Of a DNA stretch of 9,863 nucleotides, positions 1 through 5,846 are shown in pieces. Source of the DNA: Thermoplasmatales archaeon (GTDB taxonomy: Archaea > Thermoplasmatota > E2 > UBA202 > DSCA01); NCBI GenBank assembly GCA_011049295.1, contig DSCA01000182.1, positions 1 through 9,863 on the forward strand. The letters run 5' to 3'. The notes below the pieces were generated by a model that was not told where the DNA came from, did no database searches, and saw only the letters and a program-made list of their open reading frames with translations. Positions within the stretch are counted from its first letter, which is position 1. Each line of letters starts with the position of its first letter. The position numbers and the translations under genes were made by a program.

Positions 1-1481
1 AAGTAGCGGCGTCCCGAGAACACCATGGCGATGCCGTGCTCGTTGGCTGCCTGGATGACCTCCCGGTCCCGGATGGAGCCTCCGGGCTGAATGATGGCCC
101 GGATGCCCGCCTCCGCCGCCACGTCCACCGCGTCCCGGAAGGGGAAAAAGGCGTCGGAGGCCATGATGGACCCCCGGATGTTCTCTCCGCCTTTGTGTAC
201 GGCAATCCAGCTGGCGTCCACCCGTGAGGTCTGCCCTCCGCCGATGGCCACCGTCCGGGTGTCCTTGACGAACACCACGGCGTTGGATTTGATGTGTTTG
301 ACGCATTTCACGGCAAAGGACATGGACTGCAGGTCATGGTGGGAGGGTTTGGTCTCTGTCACCACCTGCCAGTCCTCACTCCTTATTTCTTGGACGTCCC
401 GGTCCTGAATCAGCAGGCCGCCGTTGACGCTGCGGAACTCCAGACCGGGCTGGCGGCGGGAGCTTCCCAGGCCGTCTACCTGGAGCAGCCGCAGATTCTT
501 TTTTTCTCTGAATATTTTTTGTGCCCCGGAGCTGAAGGCGGGGGCGATGACGACCTCCAGGAAAATATCGGTCATTTTTTGGGCCAGGGCTCCGCTGACC
601 TCCCGGTTCACGGCCACCACGCCGCCGAAGGGGGAGTACTCGTCGGTGGCAAAGGCGCCCCTCCAGGCCTCCACCAGGTCGTCGTGGGAGGCGATACCCG
701 AGGGAGTAGCGTGCTTCATGATCACGACGGTGGGTTGGTCGAATTCCTTGACGCACTCGATGGCCCCGTGAGCATCCAGGAGGTTGTTGTAGGAAATCTC
801 TTTTCCCTGCAGCTGCCGACCGCTGGCCACGCAGGGCTCGGCCGCCCGTCCCACGTAGAACGCTCCTTCCTGGTGGGGGTTCTCTCCGTAGCGAAGAACA
901 GCCGCTTTTTGGAAGGGCAGGGTCAGCAGCTCCGGGAACTTGGGATGGCCTTCGCCACTCCACAGCATGGCGTCGTAGTGGGAGGTGCGCTGCAGAGCCT
1001 CAATGGCCAGGTTCCTCCGGCTGTCCTCGTCGAAGCCGGTGTCCAGTTGCCCTATGACCCTGGTGTATTGGGAGGGATGGCTGACCACCACCACGTCTCT
1101 CCAGTTTTTGGCTGCCGCCCGCACCATGCAGGGGCCGCCGATGTCCATGTCGGCCATGCCCAGCTCCAGGGGATAAAAGTCGCAGACCACCATGTCGATG
1201 GGCGTGATGCCCTTGGCGGCCAGGGTTTCCATGTCGGGGGTGCCCCGCCGGGCCAGAATGCCGGCGTAGATGTCGGTATGCAGGGTTTTCACCCGACCTT
1301 CCATCAGGTTGCTGAACCCGGTTATATGCTCTATGGGAGTGACGGGAACACCCGCCCGGGAAAGGGCAGCGGCCGTCCCCCCGGTGGAAATGATGGTTAC
1401 CTCTGCCCGGTGCAGAGCCCGGCCCAGCTCGTCAATTCCCGTTTTGTCGTACACGCTGACCAGCGCCGTCTCCGGAATCAT
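1..1481 (-). CDS. purH: Bifunctional PurH: AICAR transformylase / IMP cyclohydrolase (3' end cut by window edge)
   Basis: Catalyses the last two steps of IMP synthesis: formylation of AICAR by 10-formyl-tetrahydrofolate, then ring closure. I translated 493 codons by hand; only the final two or three residues and the stop lie beyond base 1. The N-terminal MGS-like cyclohydrolase domain (about 1-175) shows DKTG at 12-15, STGGT at 32-36 and GRVKTLH at 62-68. Residues K65, Y103, D113 and K125 match the known cyclohydrolase active-site positions. The transformylase domain shows RYGENPHQ (197-204), YNNLLDA (231-237), the catalytic pair K256-H257 in KHATPSG, then GGGQTSRVD, SDAFFPF and QPGGSIRD. At about 496 residues it is shorter than E. 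coli PurH (529), partly because the stretch between Y103 and D113 is trimmed. ATG 1481 places the first strand where the family expects it; an in-frame GTG lies four codons upstream. It probably receives read-through from the gene ending at 1563. Confidence 0.95.
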   Translation of the reverse strand, partial: MIPETALVSVYDKTGIDELGRALHRAEVTIISTGGTAAALSRAGVPVTPIEHITGFSNLMEGRVKTLHTDIYAGILARRGTPDMETLAAKGITPIDMVVCDFYPLELGMADMDIGGPCMVRAAAKNWRDVVVVSHPSQYTRVIGQLDTGFDEDSRRNLAIEALQRTSHYDAMLWSGEGHPKFPELLTLPFQKAAVLRYGENPHQEGAFYVGRAAEPCVASGRQLQGKEISYNNLLDAHGAIECVKEFDQPTVVIMKHATPSGIASHDDLVEAWRGAFATDEYSPFGGVVAVNREVSGALAQKMTDIFLEVVIAPAFSSGAQKIFREKKNLRLLQVDGLGSSRRQPGLEFRSVNGGLLIQDRDVQEIRSEDWQVVTETKPSHHDLQSMSFAVKCVKHIKSNAVVFVKDTRTVAIGGGQTSRVDASWIAVHKGGENIRGSIMASDAFFPFRDAVDVAAEAGIRAIIQPGGSIRDREVIQAANEHGIAMVFSGRRY

Positions 1482-1511
1482 GCTAATACCCACCCCTAAT
1501 GAGCCATACCC

Positions 1512-1520
1512 AAATTAATG
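1512..1520 (-). promoter_or_regulatory. Weak candidate TATA box for purH
   Basis: Minus-strand CATTAATTTG is the only AT-rich patch in the 81-bp gap between purH and the preceding gene. Its centre is about 35 nt before ATG 1481. That would give a leader of roughly 9 nt, preceded in the DNA by a G-rich stretch with GGTG. No T-tract is visible downstream of the stop at 1563 on the minus strand, so read-through from that gene is an equally good source of purH transcript. Confidence 0.25.
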
Positions 1521-1562
1521 TTACGCCCTGCCTCGCCCTTGTTTGCATCGCTTACTGCCTAT

Positions 1563-2621
1563 TTACTCGTTGTACATAACGGGTGGCAGCTCCGCCTCCG
1601 GTGTTCCGGCAGTCCAGGCTGCGCTGCGCCGTATTATCCACCAGTTGTAGTCCAGCGGGAGCTGGTCTCCTCCCTGCCATTCATAGACCATGCGGGGTAT
1701 GCCGTAGATGGAGGGGCCGAAGAACTCGCGGATGCTGCCGTTGAGCATGGGCGGTATCTCCGGATGGTTGCCGAACAGTACCATCCTGCCGGCTCCGTAG
1801 GAGGTCTGTACCCCCGCCCACTGCCCCCGGATGTCGGTGGTCACGTTTTTCCATATTGTCCAGCTGGGGAGCGCTGGCCGGTAGTAATGGAGGGGTGCCA
1901 CCTGCATGGGCTCCTCCAGGTAGACGGCGATGGGCTGTACCGGAGCCAGACCCTGGGCGTCGCCGGGGTACATCCCCGGCCCGCCGCCGTACACCATGGG
2001 TCGCCGGTCTGAGGTGTGACCGCTGAACACGGCAAAAGAGACGTCAATCCAGGTGGCAGGGGGTATGTGGTCCTCTCCGGTGTCTTTCCACAGGTACTGC
2101 CATTCCTGCTCCTGCTGGTCGTTGATGTAGACGTTGACGATTTTCAGGGCCGCCTGGTTGATAACGAAGTCCAGGGCTGCCCGGGGCTCCTCGAACCCCA
2201 GAGAGACCACGTTGGCCCCGCCGCAGATTCCCACATATCCTCCTCCCTTCTCTATGAAGGTGGCTACCTCGTTCTTCCATTGCTGTGTTATTCCATGAAA
2301 ATACTGCCGTCCGCTGGCCCCGATGACAAACACGTCGTAGCCCCCGCCGGTGAGCCGCCCGCCGGTCACCTCTGGTCGGCCAATCATGTCTACGGACATC
2401 TCGTACCGGGCGTGAGGCGTCTCCCAGACATAGGTCAGGGCCTCCTCTACCTGCAGCACCGAGGGCGAGATGGAGTCATAGAGGGCCACATGGATGGTCG
2501 TCACGGGGAGGGAAGCGGACCACGCTCCTTCAGTGACACACGGCACGGGTTCAAGGGGTTGCCCGGCGGCCAGCAGAGAAAAAAGGGTGGCCAGCAGCAG
2601 ACCCGTCTTCAGGAGATGCAT
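1563..2621 (-). CDS. Exported class I glutamine-amidotransferase-like (BPL-N type) protein
   Basis: A 352-residue protein predicted to be secreted. Residues 1-20 form a signal peptide (one Lys at position 5, a Leu/Ala-rich core, then AAG). There is no lipobox: C28 sits in a PVPC context. The mature part resembles the amidotransferase-like fold of the biotin-protein-ligase N-terminal (BPL-N) family. A strand YDVFVIGASG (95-104) precedes the nucleophile elbow GGYVGICGGA (127-136), with C133 as candidate nucleophile. A GGGPG turn follows at 212-216, and GNHPE (284-288) supplies H286 and E288 in the class I HxE arrangement, so the triad looks intact. The substrate is unknown; a hydrolase or amidase acting outside the membrane is an inference. 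ATG 2621 is chosen because it begins the signal peptide and lies 24-25 nt after a TATA box. An upstream in-frame ATG at 2873 would overlap the preceding gene. The only cysteines are C28 and C133. Confidence 0.75.
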   Translation of the reverse strand: MHLLKTGLLLATLFSLLAAGQPLEPVPCVTEGAWSASLPVTTIHVALYDSISPSVLQVEEALTYVWETPHARYEMSVDMIGRPEVTGGRLTGGGYDVFVIGASGRQYFHGITQQWKNEVATFIEKGGGYVGICGGANVVSLGFEEPRAALDFVINQAALKIVNVYINDQQEQEWQYLWKDTGEDHIPPATWIDVSFAVFSGHTSDRRPMVYGGGPGMYPGDAQGLAPVQPIAVYLEEPMQVAPLHYYRPALPSWTIWKNVTTDIRGQWAGVQTSYGAGRMVLFGNHPEIPPMLNGSIREFFGPSIYGIPRMVYEWQGGDQLPLDYNWWIIRRSAAWTAGTPEAELPPVMYNE

Positions 2622-2640
2622 AAAGCCCCATTTTTTCTGG

Positions 2641-2649
2641 TTATATAAA
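2641..2649 (-). promoter_or_regulatory. Archaeal TATA box (with BRE-like CCAAAG) for the amidotransferase-like gene
   Basis: Minus strand reads CCAAAG followed by TTTATATAA, a very good archaeal BRE/TATA combination. It lies in the 47-bp gap after the stop at 2669. The centre (2645) is 24 nt before ATG 2621, so transcription should begin at or next to the start codon, giving a leaderless mRNA. No Shine-Dalgarno sequence is present close to the ATG, which fits. Confidence 0.7.
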
Positions 2650-2668
2650 CTTTGGTGGATGGAGGTAC

Positions 2669-4432
2669 CTACCACAGGACGAGGTACAGCATGTAGGACC
2701 CCACTATGGCCAGCACCAGTGCGGTGAGCAGCTTGACCAGGCCCTGTCGCTTCTTCTGCATCTCCCCCAGTTTTTGGGAGGTAACTCCTTTGTAGAAGAG
2801 GCCCAGGATGATGAGCAGGGGAAGGATGAACATGGCGTTGTATAGAAGCAGGATGGGGATGGAATCCGTCCAATGTACCGCAGTGCTTCTTACCGCGGCT
2901 ACTATCACCAGATATATCTGGCCTGTGCAGGGTAGCTCCAGAAAGGCAATGCCTATGCCGGTGAGGAAAGCCAGAATGGCCAACAGGACCATGCCCCTTT
3001 TTTTGGTGAGCACCCTTATGATTCTGCCTCTCCGCCGTTTCAAAAATCCCGGCAACTGGAGAATTGTTTTTTCATCTTGTCCAATGCGGAAGTAATCAAA
3101 AATGTTGAACGTAGCCAATATCAGAGCAAAAAAACCTGCAAATAGGTAGATATAATCGGATTTTACCCCGGCGTCCTCTATTTTGTCATAGAGGTGGATG
3201 AGGCCGAGACCGATAAGAAAGTAACCGATGAAAACGGCGGCGGAAAATGACATGCCGATTGAAAAAAGCGCTTTTTTACTCTGTTTCATCCGCTCCAGAT
3301 AGGCTATAAAAAAAATCAGGGTGGCGAAAGCACAGGGGTTTATCCCGTCCAATAAGCCGGCGGCTACTATGGCCACCAGGGTGAGCTCTTCGAATTCTTT
3401 TTTTATCTTTTCGGTGGACCCCGGTTGGGGACACTCCAACCCGGTGTCCAAATGTTTTTTGATGTACTCCTCCAATTCGCCAAATTGGCCCTCGCCAAAA
3501 AGCCGGTCTCCTATAAAAATATAAAATGAGCCCGAATAACCGTCGGACCCTTCTGTGCTGTTTAGATATCTAAAGAGCAAATCTAACTCGTAGTCATAGT
3601 TGTGGTAGGATACGTTTAGTTGCGGATAGAGCACTTCCAGTTTCTCCAATTCTTTCTTGGCTTCGACACATAGATGGCAGCTGGGGCTACCGAAGTAAAC
3701 AATGCAAATCTCTTTTTCACTCTCTACCTCGGGGCATTCCACACCGGTTTTGGACAACCTCTTTGCTTCGTTCACTACGTGCCCAACAGACACCTTAGCC
3801 GGTGTGTAACTCTGACTTCCCATTATCAGCACCGGCGGCTGGAGACCGGGACCCACCATGTCCGTAAAATCTTCCAGCCGGCTTATGTTGGAGGGATTAT
3901 GGGTGTCAAACCTATACAGGGCGAGATAGGTGATATTGTCCTGCAATGCGGTTACGTAGGGCGATACGGCATCTTCCTCCGTGGTAAAGTCATAAAATGC
4001 CAGTATGCATACGGGACGGGGAAATATAATATTGCCCTTTTCATCGACAGGGCAGGGCACGTTTCCTAAACCGGCAAAATCCTGAATGCTTTTTTCCATC
4101 TCAGCCAGGGCGGCATCGAAGTTTTGAGATTCCGGGTCCAAATGGTAGTATTCGTTTCCCACGAACAACAAGGGGGGCTTATTGTTTGCATGGTAGGCGC
4201 TCAGCGTCGTGTGGTATAGGTCGTAGTGGTCCCAGATGTTGTAGCTCTGGATGTCAAAAAAGGAGTAGTTGTCCGCCAGTGACTGGATGACCGGCAGCAC
4301 CACCTCGGCCTTTATTCCCTCCTCGTAAAAAAACGCCGCGCAGACCGCGTCTTCCTCCGCTGCCTGTCCCGGAGGCAGCAGGGTAAGCGTCAGCAGCAGG
4401 GACAGAGCAACCACGGCCAAGCGGCTTTTCAT
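2669..4432 (-). CDS. Exported triple thioredoxin-like protein fused to a CcdA/DsbD-type membrane electron carrier
   Basis: A 587-residue protein (589 if the ATG at 4438 is used). A signal peptide (1-25) is followed by three tandem thioredoxin-like repeats: about 29-128, 140-234 and 241-334. Each opens with a Cys in its first strand (C31, C142, C243) and closes with a Cys-Pro (C127, C233, C333). Only repeat three has a redox motif, CHLC at 252-255. Residues 350-587 form six membrane helices in a 3+3 layout, with NPC (C367) in helix 1 and LPC (C501) in helix 4. These are the cysteine positions of the CcdA/DsbD transmembrane domain, which passes electrons from cytoplasmic thioredoxin outward. 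Basic loops at 448-480 and 549-564 place the loops inside and the repeats outside. Likely role: an extracytoplasmic thiol reductase, partner unknown. ATG 4432 is preferred because it lies 24 nt from the TATA box; 4438 would be only 18 nt away. Confidence 0.85.
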   Translation of the reverse strand: MKSRLAVVALSLLLTLTLLPPGQAAEEDAVCAAFFYEEGIKAEVVLPVIQSLADNYSFFDIQSYNIWDHYDLYHTTLSAYHANNKPPLLFVGNEYYHLDPESQNFDAALAEMEKSIQDFAGLGNVPCPVDEKGNIIFPRPVCILAFYDFTTEEDAVSPYVTALQDNITYLALYRFDTHNPSNISRLEDFTDMVGPGLQPPVLIMGSQSYTPAKVSVGHVVNEAKRLSKTGVECPEVESEKEICIVYFGSPSCHLCVEAKKELEKLEVLYPQLNVSYHNYDYELDLLFRYLNSTEGSDGYSGSFYIFIGDRLFGEGQFGELEEYIKKHLDTGLECPQPGSTEKIKKEFEELTLVAIVAAGLLDGINPCAFATLIFFIAYLERMKQSKKALFSIGMSFSAAVFIGYFLIGLGLIHLYDKIEDAGVKSDYIYLFAGFFALILATFNIFDYFRIGQDEKTILQLPGFLKRRRGRIIRVLTKKRGMVLLAILAFLTGIGIAFLELPCTGQIYLVIVAAVRSTAVHWTDSIPILLLYNAMFILPLLIILGLFYKGVTSQKLGEMQKKRQGLVKLLTALVLAIVGSYMLYLVLW

Positions 4433-4451
4433 TACCATGGCATGGAATATT

Positions 4452-4461
4452 CTTATAAAAA
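4452..4461 (-). promoter_or_regulatory. TATA box for the thioredoxin/CcdA fusion gene
   Basis: Minus-strand TTTTTATAAG within the divergent intergenic region. The centre of TTTATAAG (about 4455.5) is 23-24 nt before ATG 4432, matching a leaderless start. This is the main reason to prefer ATG 4432 over ATG 4438. It lies back to back with the plus-strand TATA box at 4475-4481, so the two divergent promoters are only about 22 bp apart centre to centre and could compete or be co-regulated. Confidence 0.6.
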
Positions 4462-4474
4462 CGTACCCACAAAC

Positions 4475-4481
4475 TATAAAA
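4475..4481 (+). promoter_or_regulatory. TATA box for amrB
   Basis: TATAAAA preceded by ACAAAC (BRE-like). The centre at 4478 is 26 nt before ATG 4504, so the transcript would begin at the start codon. An alternative reading is a short leader using GGAG at 4496-4499, which lies 7 nt before the second ATG (4507); the sequence alone does not decide between them. Confidence 0.55.
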
Positions 4482-4503
4482 TTGGGGAGGAAGATGGAGA
4501 TAC

Positions 4504-5355
4504 ATGATGCGGAAACCAGTTGCCGCCGGCCGGTTTTACTCCGGCTCCACCCGGGAACTGCGCCAGCAAATCGAGGACTGCTTCCTGGACCAGCGGGGCC
4601 CCGGTTTTCTGCCGGAGGTGGCCGCCGGTCCCGGCGACATCAAGGGATGCGTGGTTCCCCACGCCGGCTACCCCTTCTCCGGGCCGATGGCCGCTCACGT
4701 CTATGCCGCCGTCGCCCAGGACGGTCTGCCGGACACCGTGGTCATCGTGGGACCCAATCACACCGGCTACGGGGCACCGGTGGCTCTCGCCGCACAGGCC
4801 ACCTGGACCACCCCCCTGGGGGATGTGCCGGTCAATCGGGAGGTGGAGAACAAACTGGCCTCTGTGGCCCATCCCGATAAAATCGCTCACCTGTATGAGC
4901 ATTCCATCGAGGTGCAGCTGCCCTTCCTGCAGTATCTCTCCCGCAGTTTTTCACTGGTCCCGGTGTGCCTGGCGAGACAGGACTACGAGACAGCCGCTGA
5001 ACTAGGCACTGCTCTGGCCGAACTGGAGGATGTGCTGTTGATTGCCAGCACCGATTTTTCTCACGTCGGTATGGGCTACGGTGAAATGCCCCCGCCTGGC
5101 ACCTCAGCTAAAACATGGGCCGAGCAGCAGGACAAAAAAGCCCTTGCTGCCCTCCAGAGCATGGACGTGCGCCGGTTCGTGAATACGGTGGAGGAGCACG
5201 GCATATCCATGTGCGGGTACGGATGTGTGGCCGCAGTGATGGCCGCAGCCAAAAAGAGGGGGGCCAGGGAGGCCCGTCTTCTCAGCTATAGCACGTCCTG
5301 CGACGTCTACCCGGCCGATTCCTGCGTGGGATACGGAGCCCTGGTGTTCAGGTAA
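4504..5355 (+). CDS. amrB: MEMO-family protein, AmmeMemoRadiSam system protein B
   Basis: A 283-residue cytoplasmic protein of the MEMO1/AmrB family, which has a class III extradiol-dioxygenase-like fold and binds a metal. Conserved blocks in order are AAGRFYSGS (7-15), VVPHAGYPFSG (50-60), GPNHTG (83-88), EHSIEVQLPFL (132-142), STDFSH (182-187) and MCGYG (236-240), ending in SYSTSCD and VGYGAL. H53, H86 and C237 correspond to the human MEMO1 metal-site residues His49, His81 and Cys244, so the site looks intact. Length matches the family. The physiological reaction in archaea is unknown. In many genomes the gene sits near an AMMECR1-like gene (AmrA) and a radical SAM gene (AmrS); neither is in this window. 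The start is MM: ATG 4504 fits a leaderless transcript and ATG 4507 fits the GGAG site. Its stop is 2 bp from the stop of the convergent pfdB. Confidence 0.93.
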   Translation: MMRKPVAAGRFYSGSTRELRQQIEDCFLDQRGPGFLPEVAAGPGDIKGCVVPHAGYPFSGPMAAHVYAAVAQDGLPDTVVIVGPNHTGYGAPVALAAQATWTTPLGDVPVNREVENKLASVAHPDKIAHLYEHSIEVQLPFLQYLSRSFSLVPVCLARQDYETAAELGTALAELEDVLLIASTDFSHVGMGYGEMPPPGTSAKTWAEQQDKKALAALQSMDVRRFVNTVEEHGISMCGYGCVAAVMAAAKKRGAREARLLSYSTSCDVYPADSCVGYGALVFR

Positions 5356-5357
5356 GG

Positions 5358-5720
5358 TCAGCCGGCCTGGGGAGACAGGGAATCCTGTATTTTGGCCTGG
5401 ATCTCTTCCACTTTTTCCCTGAGTCTTTGCTCCTGCTTCTCCACCGTTTTTTTGCGCACTTCCAGGCTCTCCTTGCGCTCCTGCAGATCATTTTTTACCT
5501 CGTCGCTCTTTTTCTTGATGAGCAGGGGGCCCACGCTTTTGTAGACGGCGGTGTCCTTCTCAGTTTTTTCCAGTTCCTCTAGGGCGTTGGCGCTCTCCTT
5601 TAGCTGGAATTCCAGTTGCTGGCGCTGCTGGGAGGTTATCTGCAACTGCTGCTGGAACTGCTGGAGTTGCTGCAGTTGATTCTGTATCTGGGGCGGTAAG
5701 TCTTCAAATTTCACGGACAT
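5358..5720 (-). CDS. pfdB: Prefoldin beta subunit
   Basis: A 120-residue subunit of the archaeal prefoldin hexamer (alpha2 beta4), the ATP-independent chaperone that captures unfolded proteins and passes them to the thermosome. The protein is two amphipathic coiled-coil helices: a Gln-rich first helix (about 8-50) and a charged second helix (about 72-115). They are joined by the hairpin segment carrying the family motif VYKSVGPLLIKK (59-70). Length is typical for the family. ATG 5720 gives the usual N-terminus and sits 27-30 nt from a TATA-like element. A much longer in-frame extension exists on this strand, opposite mcm, but it has no family similarity and passes through the promoter, so it is not coding. 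Downstream the gene converges on amrB with 2 bp between stops, so the two transcripts must overlap at their 3' ends unless termination is very abrupt. Confidence 0.93.
   Translation of the reverse strand: MSVKFEDLPPQIQNQLQQLQQFQQQLQITSQQRQQLEFQLKESANALEELEKTEKDTAVYKSVGPLLIKKKSDEVKNDLQERKESLEVRKKTVEKQEQRLREKVEEIQAKIQDSLSPQAG
5412..5513 (+). terminator. Cluster of T-tracts, candidate terminator for amrB inside pfdB antisense
   Basis: Plus-strand T-runs at 5412-5416 (T5), 5447-5453 (T7), 5491-5496 (T6) and 5509-5513 (T5) follow the amrB stop by 57-158 nt. Archaeal termination commonly occurs on non-template T-tracts, so these may end the amrB transcript. They also encode Lys codons of pfdB on the other strand, so they may be only a by-product of its Lys content. 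Confidence 0.25.
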
Positions 5721-5743
5721 GGTATTCCCAAAGGCGCCGCCCG

Positions 5744-5754
5744 TTTTAAATATA
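5744..5754 (-). promoter_or_regulatory. TATA box for pfdB
   Basis: Minus-strand TATATTTAAAA, preceded by CACCAA. Depending on which half is the box, the centre is 27-31 nt before ATG 5720, giving a leader of 0-5 nt. No Shine-Dalgarno sequence is obvious in the short space before the ATG. Confidence 0.6.
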
Positions 5755-5801
5755 TTGGTGTCCCCTGCAGATTCGAACAGCAAATTTTTTATGTGGCGAC
5801 C

Positions 5802-5813
5802 GCCGGGCCCGGC
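5802..5813. repeat. Perfect 12-bp GC palindrome GCCGGGCCCGGC upstream of the mcm TATA box
   Basis: The 12 bases are exactly self-complementary and end 3 bp before the TATA-like element of mcm, overlapping where the BRE and TFB contact would be. It lies in the 126-bp divergent region shared with pfdB. It could be an operator for a dimeric regulator or simply chance in GC-rich DNA. Confidence 0.45.
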
Positions 5814-5816
5814 ACG

Positions 5817-5824
5817 TTTATTTA
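5817..5824 (+). promoter_or_regulatory. TATA-like box for mcm
   Basis: TTTATTTA, an AT island between GC-rich flanks. Its centre is 26-27 nt before ATG 5847, the spacing for a leaderless transcript. It lies inside the longer reading frame that would start at ATG 5793, which argues against that earlier start. Confidence 0.55.
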
Positions 5825-5846
5825 CCGGCCTCCCATTTGGTTTTGT

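Noticed and set aside
294..1499. 401-codon open frame on the plus strand.
   Set aside because: It lies opposite purH, whose minus-strand translation has unmistakable family motifs throughout. The plus-strand product has no recognisable domain.
2622..2873. 84-residue upstream extension of the amidotransferase-like protein.
   Set aside because: It would bury the signal peptide internally, overlap the CcdA-type gene by about 200 bp and include the TATA box. ATG 2621 explains all the data.
5757..5782. tRNA-like T-arm on the minus strand: GTTCGAATC flanked by a stem with 4 of 5 pairs, followed by GGGGACACCA.
   Set aside because: No matching 5' acceptor strand (TGTCCCC), D-arm or anticodon arm is found in the 80 bases upstream on that strand, so it is not a tRNA. 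A tRNA relict or att-like remnant is possible, but the TTCGAA core is short and may be chance. No integrase or direct repeat is nearby.
5793..5846. Earlier in-frame ATG that would lengthen MCM by 18 residues.
   Set aside because: The extension contains the TATA-like box and does not look like an MCM N-terminus. ATG 5847 has correct leaderless spacing.
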